A stretch of 64,000 nt of DNA, taken from positions 252,001 to 316,000 of the forward strand of contig NZ_ATTI01000001.1 of NCBI RefSeq assembly GCF_000419605.1. Direction: 5' to 3'. Within the stretch, counting starts at the first letter, position 1. Each line of letters starts with the position of its first letter. The notes under the pieces were generated by a model. That model was not told where the DNA came from. It did not search any database and saw only the letters and a program-made list of their open reading frames with translations. The DNA comes from Sphingomonas phyllosphaerae 5.2. Lineage in GTDB: Bacteria > Pseudomonadota > Alphaproteobacteria > Sphingomonadales > Sphingomonadaceae. Positions 57,125-64,000 of the stretch are shown piece after piece. Position numbers and translations under genes: made by a program.

Positions 57125-58459
57125 ATGGCGACCTACGACCTCCTGCTGACCGGCGGCACCGTGCACACGCCGGGTGGCCCCGTCGCCGCCGACGTCGGGG
57201 TGCGCGACGGTCGGATCGTCGCGGTCGGCGCGCGCGGCGACGCCGGGCGGACAATCGACTGCACCGGCCTCGACGTGCTGCCGGGAGTGATCGACACCCA
57301 GGTGCATTTCCGCGAGCCCGGGCTGATCCACAAGGAAGACCTGGCGACGGGTAGCGAAGCGGCGGTGATGGGCGGCGTGGTTGCCGTGTTCGAGATGCCG
57401 AACACCAAGCCGAACACCGACTCCGCAGAATCGATCGCCGACAAGCTGGCACGTGCCGACGGGCGGATGTGGTGCGACCACGCCTTCTATGTCGGCGCCA
57501 CGAACCACAATGCGCGCGACCTCGCGGAGCTGGAGCGGTTGCCGGGGACGGCCGGCGTCAAGATCTTCATGGGCGCCTCGACGGGCGACCTGCTGGTCAG
57601 CGAGGACGCGCGGCTTGCCGAGGTGTTGGCAAGCGGGCAGCGACGGGTGGCGATCCATGCCGAGGACGAGGATCGCATGAACGCGCGCGGTGGCGAGCGC
57701 ATCGACGGCGATCCCTCGTCGCATCCGGTGTGGCGCGACGATGAGAGCGCATTGCTGGCGACGACGCGCATCCTGCGCCTCGCGCGCGCGGCGCGGCGGC
57801 GGATCCACGTTCTGCACGTCACCACCCCGGCCGAGCTGGAACTGCTCGGCCAGAACAAGGACATCGCGACGTGCGAAGTGACGCCGCAGCACCTGACGCT
57901 GGCGGGCGAGGAGGCATATCCGCGGCTCGGCACGCTGGCGCAGATGAACCCGCCGATCCGCTCGGGCGCGCACCGTGACGGGCTGTGGTACTGGCTCAAT
58001 CAGGGCGTGCCCGACGTGATCGGTTCCGACCACGCGCCGCACACGCTGGAGGAGAAGGCCAAGCCCTATCCCGCGAGCCCGAGCGGGATGCCGGGCGTGC
58101 AGACGTTGTTGCCGCTGCTGCTGGATCACGTGGCGCACGGCAGGCTGACGCTCCAGCGCGTGATCGAGTTGACCAGCGCGGGTGCGCAGCGGATCTTCGG
58201 GCTGAACGGCAAGGGGCGGATCGTGGCGGGCTATGACGCCGATTTCACGATCGTCGACCTGAAGAAGCGCTGGACGATCGAGGAGCGCTGGTTGCGCTCG
58301 CGCGCGGGCTGGTCGCCGTTCACCGGCATGGAACTTACCGGCAAGCCGATCGGGACGATCGTGCGCGGGCAGGTCGCCATGTGGGAGGATACGCTGGGTG
58401 ATGCGGCGCGCGGTGCGCCGATCCGCTTCGAGTCCGCGGATTTTCCCGGCAGCCGGTGA
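57125..58459 (+). CDS. Dihydroorotase-like amidohydrolase
   Basis: 444 residues. Class I dihydroorotase pattern: VLPGVIDTQVHFREPG, carboxylated-Lys candidate Lys146 (GVKIFMG), metal His178 (AIHAEDE) and His231 (HVLHVTT), catalytic Asp302 (GSDHAPH). The first His of the usual HxH metal motif is Gln59 (QVH). Such QxH proteins are widely annotated dihydroorotase; activity here may need checking. pyrB is not adjacent. Confidence 0.85.
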   Translation: MATYDLLLTGGTVHTPGGPVAADVGVRDGRIVAVGARGDAGRTIDCTGLDVLPGVIDTQVHFREPGLIHKEDLATGSEAAVMGGVVAVFEMPNTKPNTDSAESIADKLARADGRMWCDHAFYVGATNHNARDLAELERLPGTAGVKIFMGASTGDLLVSEDARLAEVLASGQRRVAIHAEDEDRMNARGGERIDGDPSSHPVWRDDESALLATTRILRLARAARRRIHVLHVTTPAELELLGQNKDIATCEVTPQHLTLAGEEAYPRLGTLAQMNPPIRSGAHRDGLWYWLNQGVPDVIGSDHAPHTLEEKAKPYPASPSGMPGVQTLLPLLLDHVAHGRLTLQRVIELTSAGAQRIFGLNGKGRIVAGYDADFTIVDLKKRWTIEERWLRSRAGWSPFTGMELTGKPIGTIVRGQVAMWEDTLGDAARGAPIRFESADFPGSR

Positions 58460-58519
58460 GACGACCGCCGGGTGGACGTCGGGCGTCCCCGGTTCGGCCG
58501 GGAACGCCCGCCGATCAGG

Positions 58520-59278
58520 TCAGAACGGCAGCCACTTCGAGGTTTCAGTGAACTTCATGTAGCCGACGTTGACGCCGGCACGCCAACCGACGCCGAGCCG
58601 CACGGGAATCAGCACGACATTGCCCTTGCGCAGATAGGTCGCCGCGAAGCCGCCAACGAAATACAAGCGCCCCTCTGCCCCCGGGAAGCGCGCGAACAGG
58701 TCATGCGTGTCGTAGAGGTTATAGACGAGCACGAACACCTTGTTCGCGTCGCCGCCGACGTCGAAGCCCACCGACGGCCCGGTCCAGTAAACCGGTCGCT
58801 GGCCCTCCACCTTGTGGGTCATCACGCCGGAGCCGTAACGCACGCCGACGATGAAGGCGCCCGACGCCTCGCGTCCGGCGATATAGGCGTTGGGCTCGCC
58901 CTGGTCCTTCAGGATCTTCTCGATGATCTGCCCGAAGCCTTCGGCGCCCTTGCCGAACACGCCCTCGCCTGCGGCGATCAGGTCGTCGCGCTTGTAGGTG
59001 GAGGCTGCCGACGTCGTCGCGTCCGCGCGCACCTCCGGCCCGGTCGGGGGAGGGACCGTCTGCGACGGCGGGGCCGGAGTAGGATCCTGAACCGGTGCCG
59101 GGTCGCGGGCTGGCGCTGGCGCACGTGGCGTGCGAACCGGCGGCGGATCATTCGCGACGTCGCCATCGATCGCCGCGTTGGGATCGATCGTCCGCACCTG
59201 CGCGACCGCGCCAGGCGACGCGGCGATCATCACCGCGGCCAGCATCGCCGACCAAGTGCTGCGCTGTGCCGTCCGCAT
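58520..59278 (-). CDS. DUF1134 / EipA family envelope protein
   Basis: 252 residues: signal peptide (MRTAQRSTWSAMLAAVMIAA), a Pro-rich linker (residues 45-80), then the DUF1134 domain (YKRDDLIAAGEGVFGKGAEG, PNAYIAGREASGAF, DVGGDANKVFVLVYNLYDT). EipA of Brucella is a periplasmic protein important for envelope integrity. The gene stands alone before tRNA-Ser. Confidence 0.9.
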   Translation of the reverse strand: MRTAQRSTWSAMLAAVMIAASPGAVAQVRTIDPNAAIDGDVANDPPPVRTPRAPAPARDPAPVQDPTPAPPSQTVPPPTGPEVRADATTSAASTYKRDDLIAAGEGVFGKGAEGFGQIIEKILKDQGEPNAYIAGREASGAFIVGVRYGSGVMTHKVEGQRPVYWTGPSVGFDVGGDANKVFVLVYNLYDTHDLFARFPGAEGRLYFVGGFAATYLRKGNVVLIPVRLGVGWRAGVNVGYMKFTETSKWLPF

Positions 59279-59440
59279 CGTTTATACCCCCTCGATCATG
59301 GCTGCGGTATAGGCCGGACCGTGCTGTCGCGGCAATGAACGGCACGATAACCGGAGTCCGCCACGCGATGTGCGGAAATCGCGCACTTGCCATTGATCGC
59401 CGCCGCAGCCCTCGCTATAGCCGCGCCTCACGCCGGACCC

Positions 59441-59530
59441 GGAGACGTGGGTGAGTGGCTGAAACCAACGCTTTGCTAAAGCGTCGTACGGGAAACCGTA
59501 CCGAGGGTTCGAATCCCTCCGTCTCCGCCA
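59441..59530 (+). tRNA. tRNA-Ser (GCT)
   Basis: ggagacg acceptor, D-arm gtgagtggctgaaac, anticodon loop tttGCTaa, a long class-II variable arm (gtacgggaaaccgtac), T-arm gaggg-ttcgaat-ccctc, acceptor cgtctcc, G and encoded CCA. Decodes AGC/AGU. Confidence 0.96.
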
Positions 59531-59695
59531 CTGTGCCGCAGAAATCCTAGGGATTTCCGGCCATAAGGGTTTCTGCCCTACAATCTGCCCTAACAAGCCA
59601 GCGATCATACGCAGCGCTGGATTCTCTTAAGTAGCCACTCGGCGTCGGCGCCTTCACGCGGGCTGGCTCTGTTCTAGCCGGCGCTGGATGCTCGC

Positions 59696-60109
59696 CTATC
59701 GGTCAAATTGTTCCGGCGATAAGGGCGCTGCTGGATCGGCGACGACATCCTCTGGATGTTGACGCGGTTCGAACGCGACAACCCATTGCGGATAACCGTT
59801 CGGCGACATGACGATGTCGGCATGCCCGACCGGGTCATTGCCAGTTTCGACCCACCCAGCCCCGTGGCAATAATCGCAGCTGGCGCGTTTGCACCGAAAG
59901 CTCACCAGATCGATCTCGGTGTTCCACTGGCCGTGCCCCTTACAGATCGAGCATTCCGCATCGAGGGTGCCGTTCCGCGGCTGAAGCGGGATGATGTCGA
60001 AGGCGTGAGGGCTGTTCGGCCCATCACATTGAACGACGTTGCTAGCGTGGGCGATCGGTCTTCTCCTTGGCGCCGTACGAACGACCGGACGATCGATGCG
60101 GTTGCCGCG
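59696..60109 (-). pseudogene. Cys-rich zinc-ribbon-like protein lacking a start
   Basis: The frame, open from TAA 60112 to the stop at 59696, reads protein-like from about 60040: VVQCDGPNSPHAFDIIP, then CSICKGHGQW and CKRASCDYCHGAGW, two DnaJ-type CxxCxGxG zinc knuckles. The first usable start is GTG 59905, inside the domain, which would lose the first knuckle. Either the 5' end was lost by an indel, a non-standard start is used, or there is a sequence error. A GTG-started 69-residue product remains possible. Confidence 0.5.
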
Positions 60110-60125
60110 TTAGGCAACATCTGCG

Positions 60126-60480
60126 TCATCGTTTGGGCTTCACGTCACCGTCGTCCTTGCGGATAAAGCTGATTTTGCCCTGCGTCTCCAGGATCGCCCA
60201 AGTGACCTGGTGCATATGGGCGATCCCCGCCAGCCGCATCTCCGCTTCGACCTCTAAGCGTGTGATACGATCGCGGCGAAGGTTCGCTTCGATTAGAGCA
60301 CCGTCCCGAATGATGACCTGTGGCCGGTCGTTGAGCAGCACCTCCAGCCTAAGTGACAGGTACGTGGCCCAGCTGAAGGTGGCGATCTCGAGGATCGAAC
60401 CCGTCAGACCGAAGTTGTCGACCCATCCAAATCGGTGCTCCCTGCCGCAGGAGCCAAGCTGATCACGCTGGACGCTTATG
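60126..60480 (-). pseudogene. DUF421 (YetF-type) C-terminal remnant
   Basis: On the minus strand the frame gives SILEIATFSWATYLSLRLEVLLNDRPQ (abridged), then VIIRDGALIEANLRRDRI and the TWAILETQGKISFI end, the C-terminal half of DUF421 membrane proteins. The expected N-terminal TM segments are missing; the frame simply runs into unrelated sequence near 60480 with no ATG. GTG 60341 would give a 71-residue fragment. Confidence 0.55.
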
Positions 60481-60677
60481 TTGGAAGGAAGAAAGATACG
60501 CCGAAACCGAAAGAAAGATGCGAGATGAAGTCAGACATAAAAGATAACATTTCCAGCAGCTTTAACGAGCGCTTAACCATTTGACTCAGCTTCATGACTA
60601 AACCACGCAGTCGGGCGAACCAAGCGTAGAAGCGGGCGGGGGGATGCTTGCGGTTCGTGAACAGTGGGAGACTTAGG
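60342..60677. other. Intergenic stretch before the DUF4394 gene
   Basis: Apart from the upstream part of the DUF421 remnant, 60481-60677 holds no gene. It is visibly more AT-rich than the window average (for example aagaaagatacgccgaaaccg and taacatttccagcag). Confidence 0.4.
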
Positions 60678-61553
60678 ATGAAATAGGCGCTAATCGCGGC
60701 TGGTCTGATGGCCGGTGCTGCATCCATCGTACCTATCCAAGCTTCGGCCGCAACAATCTTCGGCGTCGACGAGAATAATCGGCTGGTAACGTTCGACAGC
60801 GCTTCGCCTTCCACCATGCTATCCAGCATCCAGATCACCGGCTCCTCGAGCAGCTTTCAAGCGCTCGACTTCCGTCCGGTCAACAACGCGTTGTATGGGC
60901 TGAGCACCAACCGCCAGGTCTTCACGATCAACACTGCTACCGGCGTCGCAACGGCTGTTGGCAGCACATTGGCACTCGGTGGAAACTCGTTCGGGTTCGA
61001 CTTCAATCCGACGATCGATCGCGTTCGCATCGTCAGCAACACCGATCGAAACTACGTTTTCAATCCGGAAAATGGCTCGGTTGTTGGCGCGCCGACCGCT
61101 GCGCCACTGGCCTTCGCTGCGGGTGATCCTAACCAAGGCGCTAACCCAGGCGTCACCGCCGCTGCGTACACGTCATCGACGTTCGGCGCGGCAGCCGGCA
61201 CTACCCAGCTCTACGTGCTGGATACCGACCTCGATGTGCTTGCACGTCAGAACAACAACGGCGGGGTGCTGACCACCGTGGGTGGCTTCGGCGCCGATCT
61301 AGGTTCGCGCACCAGCTTCGACATCTCCGGTACTGACGCTTTCGCCTTCAACGGCTCGACGCTGTACCGCGTCGATCTGAACAGCGGCGCGCTCACGTCG
61401 CTTGGCAACACCGATCGTGGCTTGTTCGGCATCGCAATCGCCGCACCGGCGGTTCCGGAGCCGGCGACCTGGGCGATGATGATGCTCGGTTTCGGCGCGG
61501 TCGGCTACGCAATGCGGCGCCGCCCGAAGATGCGCTACCAACAAGCGATCTGA
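60678..61553 (+). pseudogene. DUF4394 PEPxxWA-CTERM protein with amber codon 3
   Basis: GGGAG precedes ATG 60678, whose frame reads ATG AAA TAG and then continues without break: ALIAAGLMAGAASIVPIQA completes a normal signal peptide, followed by DUF4394 (FRPVNNALYGLSTNRQVF, GFDFNPTIDRVRIVSNTDRN) and VPEPATWAMMMLGFG with an Arg-rich tail. TAG at 60684 differs from AAG (Lys) by one base. A start at ATG 60708 would keep a shortened signal (281 residues) but has no SD. Either a nonsense allele or weak downstream initiation. Confidence 0.7.
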
Positions 61554-61598
61554 CGCTCAAGGCGGGCGGCGATCGGCCGCCGCCCGCTAGCGAGTGCT

Positions 61599-62279
61599 TC
61601 AGAGTAAAAGCGAGCTCATGCCTCGAACCTCTGGTTGCGACCTCACCGCTGCATCTTGTCGTAATGTCATCAATTGTGACGGGAATGGCTTCGCAAGCGC
61701 AACTGCGTCGTCGAACGGGCGCGTAAGCCAGCGATCTTCATCTTCTTCGTCGAGCAACACCGGCATGGCCTTCGGGTGGATCGGCGCCACCAGCGGGTTC
61801 GGATCGGTCGTCAGGAAGGCGAACACCGCGCTGCCCTCTAACGGCCGCCACACTCCCGCGAAGCTGACGATCGGGCGGCTGGGCACGTCGAACCAGTGGA
61901 GCGGCAGCTTTCCGTCCGCGCCTCGCTGCTGCCCATACTCGCTGAAGCTGGTGAACGGCACCAGGCAGCGGCGCTCCGGGTTCATGAGCGCCGATCGCCA
62001 GAACGGCGAGGTGTAGTTGCGGACGTTCGTCACGCGCTTGTCGAGCAGCACGGGCTTGCCAGTCGCCTTGTCGATTCGCTTGCCCGGCACCTTGTGCGGG
62101 AAGCCCCACGCCATGACGTCGAGCGCGCGGGCGCCGTTCTCCTGACGAACGACGTACGCCGGTTTGTCCGGGAACAGCTCAGGCGGCGGGATCGTGAGAT
62201 CGGGCGGGAAAGGGGAGGCGACGCCGTAGCGTTGCGCCAGCGCAGCCTGCGCCTCGGTCATCCGATACCTGTTGCACAT
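61599..62279 (-). CDS. SOS response-associated peptidase (YedK/HMCES, SRAP)
   Basis: 226 residues. Cys2 (MCNRYRM) forms the DNA-protein crosslink with abasic sites; the Asn in TNVRNYTSPFW, Glu in FTSFSEYG and His in APIHPKAMPVLL complete the SRAP active site. Protects abasic sites in single-stranded DNA. No LexA box was noticed upstream. Confidence 0.92.
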   Translation of the reverse strand: MCNRYRMTEAQAALAQRYGVASPFPPDLTIPPPELFPDKPAYVVRQENGARALDVMAWGFPHKVPGKRIDKATGKPVLLDKRVTNVRNYTSPFWRSALMNPERRCLVPFTSFSEYGQQRGADGKLPLHWFDVPSRPIVSFAGVWRPLEGSAVFAFLTTDPNPLVAPIHPKAMPVLLDEEDEDRWLTRPFDDAVALAKPFPSQLMTLRQDAAVRSQPEVRGMSSLLL

Positions 62280-62527
62280 GGGCCGATGATGTCACGTGAT
62301 TTGCCCGACGCCAATATGGCCCAGCCCCAGCCAAATCTCTCACACAGCTCGTTTCAGCGGTGCCGGCCTTTTATGATCGGAGAGCGTCGTCACCAGACGC
62401 TCGATCACCGGCGCCGCGTTCGAGGGCTTTCGCGGGATCGTGGCGCGAGCCGCCGCTGTTCGCATCCAGCCACCACCTGCCATCGTACCTGCGGTGCTTC
62501 GCGCGATTGCAGCCGAGCAGGAGAGAC

Positions 62528-63082
62528 ATGATGAAGAACACCATCCGTATGGCTGTCGCGGCATTGGCGCTGGTCGGTGTCGCCCCCGTGGTGTCGGCGC
62601 AGGCTAATCCGAAAGTCGGTGGCGCGGCCATGTACCCCACCAAGACCATCGTTGAGAATGCCATCCAGTCGAAGGACCACACCACCCTGGTCGCCGCGGT
62701 CAAGGCGGCTGGCTTGGTGGAGACGCTGTCGGGTCCGGGGCCGTTCACCGTCTTCGCGCCGACCAACGCCGCCTTCGCCAAGCTGCCGGCGGGCACCGTC
62801 GATACGCTGCTCAAGCCCGAGAACAAGGCGACGCTAACCAGCGTGCTGACCTACCATGTCGTGTCGGGCACCATGACCTCGAAGCAGATTGCCGCGGCGA
62901 TAAAGGCAGGCGATGGCAAGGCTGCGCTGACCACGGTCCAGGGCGAAACGCTGACCGCCATGATGCACGGCGGCAAGCTGATGCTGACGGACGCGAAGGG
63001 TGGCACGTCGATGGTGACGATCAAGGATGTGCGGCAGTCGAACGGCGTGATCCACGTCGTGGACACCGTGTTGATGCCCTAA
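62528..63082 (+). CDS. Fasciclin domain-containing exported protein
   Basis: 184 residues: signal peptide (MMKNTIRMAVAALALVG), then one FAS1 domain with H1 (PGPFTVFAPTNAAFAKLP) and H2 (MLTDAKGG...VIHVVDTVLMP region) motifs and the YH in LTYHVVSG. FAS1 domains mediate adhesion. SD AGGAGAG fixes the start at 62528. Confidence 0.93.
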   Translation: MMKNTIRMAVAALALVGVAPVVSAQANPKVGGAAMYPTKTIVENAIQSKDHTTLVAAVKAAGLVETLSGPGPFTVFAPTNAAFAKLPAGTVDTLLKPENKATLTSVLTYHVVSGTMTSKQIAAAIKAGDGKAALTTVQGETLTAMMHGGKLMLTDAKGGTSMVTIKDVRQSNGVIHVVDTVLMP

Positions 63083-63090
63083 CCACCTTT

Positions 63091-63114
63091 GGCCGGCAGC
63101 ATTCGCTGCCGGCC
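63091..63114 (+). terminator. Terminator-like hairpin after the fasciclin gene
   Basis: ggccggcagc-attc-gctgccggcc, a perfect 10-bp stem 8 bases after the stop, without a T-run. Confidence 0.6.
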
Positions 63115-63244
63115 TCCTGCATCGCTCGTGCTGCTGGTTGGCGTCCTTGAAACGCGCGGCAGGTCTGAATGAAGGGTGTAGTTCGAATATGCGGCGGGTG
63201 CGGGTGGCAGTCGCTCACAACGTGCTTAGAGCGGGAGAATATAC

Positions 63245-63643
63245 GTGCTGTTTCACACGATGGTCGGCTCCAATGACATTGAGCGGTCAAAACGCTTTTA
63301 CGACACCCTTCTCGGCACGCTCGGCATTGGGGAAGCGATCCTGAACATGGCCGACAGTGGCCATACACGTCTCATATATCGCGGTGAGGACGGAACAGCA
63401 TTCATTGTCAGTCAACCGATCGATGACAAGCCGGCTACTGTTTCAAACGGCAGCACGGTCGCCTTCCAGTGCGGCTCCCCGGAGCAAGTGCAGCAATTCC
63501 ATGACGTTGCTGTCGCGGCTGGAGGGACATCGATTGAAGCTCCGCCTGGCCCCCGTCACACGGCATCCATGGGCACCCTCGAGCTTGCCTATGTTCGCGA
63601 CCCGGACGGCAACAAGCTTTGTGGCATTCACCGTTCCGGATGA
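63245..63643 (+). CDS. VOC family (glyoxalase-like) protein
   Basis: 132 residues from GTG 63245. Two beta-alpha-beta-beta-beta halves: FHTMVGSNDIERSKRFYDTLL and a C-terminal YVRDPDGNKLCGIH with the PDGN turn and metal-ligand positions. Function within the VOC superfamily cannot be told. Confidence 0.87.
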   Translation: MLFHTMVGSNDIERSKRFYDTLLGTLGIGEAILNMADSGHTRLIYRGEDGTAFIVSQPIDDKPATVSNGSTVAFQCGSPEQVQQFHDVAVAAGGTSIEAPPGPRHTASMGTLELAYVRDPDGNKLCGIHRSG

Positions 63644-64000
63644 ATAGACATGGAGTAGGCGCGCTACGAATAATGGTGGCAAGCCTACTCCGGGCTTAAA
63701 GGCGATTTTCCTCTTCGACGTCAGCGCCCTGTTCAATCAACCGTTGCGCGCTCCAGCGATAGGCCAGATGGCAGCCCGCCCATGGATGCCGGAGCTCGGC
63801 AGTCGCAGCCGTCCATATTTTAGTCAGCAGCCGCTGCTCGCGCACAAACAGGCGCAGGACGTGCAGGGCAAGGCGCGCCTTGATCGTTGCCCACTACGAT
63901 ATGCGGCCCTCAGGCGGCGGCGAGCGCGATCTGCGGCTAGGACATGCGGTTCTCGGTTGCACATGGCGCGATCGAAGCAACCGAGGACCTAAACTTCAAA
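63644..64000. other. Window-edge stretch with a possible gene remnant
   Basis: No intact gene. The minus strand carries the open frame listed at 63696-63893. The rest to the window edge is not assigned. Confidence 0.35.
63696..63893 (-). pseudogene. Possible remnant of an unknown protein
   Basis: An open frame of 65 codons between TAG 63896 and TAA 63696 reads like the C-terminus of a real protein: LALHVLRLFVREQRLL, then LRHPWAGCHLAYRWSAQRLI and GADVEEENRL. There is no ATG; only a GTG inside FVREQ. A partly protein-like frame (MCNREPHVLAADRARRRLRAA) runs just upstream in another phase, suggesting a frameshift. Family not recognised. Confidence 0.35.

Noticed and set aside
59282..59608. Minus-strand frame with RRRRDSNPRYGFPYDAL
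   Set aside because: It is the antisense of tRNA-Ser; such DSNPR strings are classic spurious translations of tRNA genes.

Overview
The window is chromosomal DNA from a high-GC alphaproteobacterium, most likely a Sphingomonas-type member of the Sphingomonadales. The evidence is two PEPxxWA-CTERM proteins (VPEPATWAMM plus a TM helix and an Arg-rich tail), a CpdR regulator, SapC, DUF1134/EipA, an alphaproteobacterial GshA, GTG-rich tightly overlapping operons and a Sphingomonad-style gene transfer agent (GTA) cluster. No rRNA or CRISPR array was seen; three tRNAs are present (Val-GAC, Gly-TCC, Ser-GCT).

Layout. 1-3 kb: DUF2147 protein, a small membrane protein, rsmE and gshA. 3.2-5.3 kb: a frameshifted gene, a small membrane-anchored protein and a complete IS1182-family insertion sequence with 17-bp inverted repeats and a 4-bp duplication. 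5.4-10.1 kb: a GNAT acetyltransferase, then an L-arabinan/arabinoside module (GH43 and GH51 enzymes, translationally coupled) transcribed divergently from a FadR-type regulator. 10.4-15 kb: EF-hand protein, tgt, a small membrane protein and katG. 15.2-24.1 kb: an exopolysaccharide locus (hexapeptide acyltransferase, three GT4 glycosyltransferases in an overlapping operon, a beta-helix lipoprotein, a polymerase-like membrane protein and an acyltransferase 3). It is followed by a large RTX-repeat protein with a GH26-like domain and by a PEP-CTERM protein.

27.8-40.5 kb: housekeeping genes (SDR, EamA transporter, threonine aldolase, acyltransferase 3, tRNA-Val, cpdR, N-formylglutamate amidohydrolase, cytochrome b561, SapC, an FAD-linked oxidase, an RhlE-like helicase with a 39-bp tandem repeat), a likely trans-acting sRNA at 33.5 kb, a 1.1-kb gene-poor stretch with a 0.2-kb inverted-repeat element, an unlisted 47-aa membrane protein and tRNA-Gly.

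41.2-54.8 kb: a complete-looking RcGTA-type head-tail cluster in canonical order (terS, terL, portal, DUF6127, protease, capsid, connector, closure, terminator, major tail, gp10, chaperone, tape measure, DUF2460, DUF2163, NlpC/P60, gp15-like, DUF2793). Its DUF2460 gene carries a roughly 550-residue N-terminal TIM-barrel-like extension, while its gp15-like gene is short. No integrase, lysogeny repressor or replication gene is seen, which favours a domesticated GTA over a prophage.

54.9-64 kb: an OmpA-family protein with a polyproline linker, ygfZ, a dihydroorotase-like enzyme, eipA and tRNA-Ser. After the tRNA comes a visibly decayed stretch (Cys-rich protein without a start, DUF421 remnant, DUF4394 PEP-CTERM gene with an amber third codon), then a YedK/HMCES-type SRAP protein, a fasciclin-domain protein, a VOC protein and a possible gene remnant at the edge.
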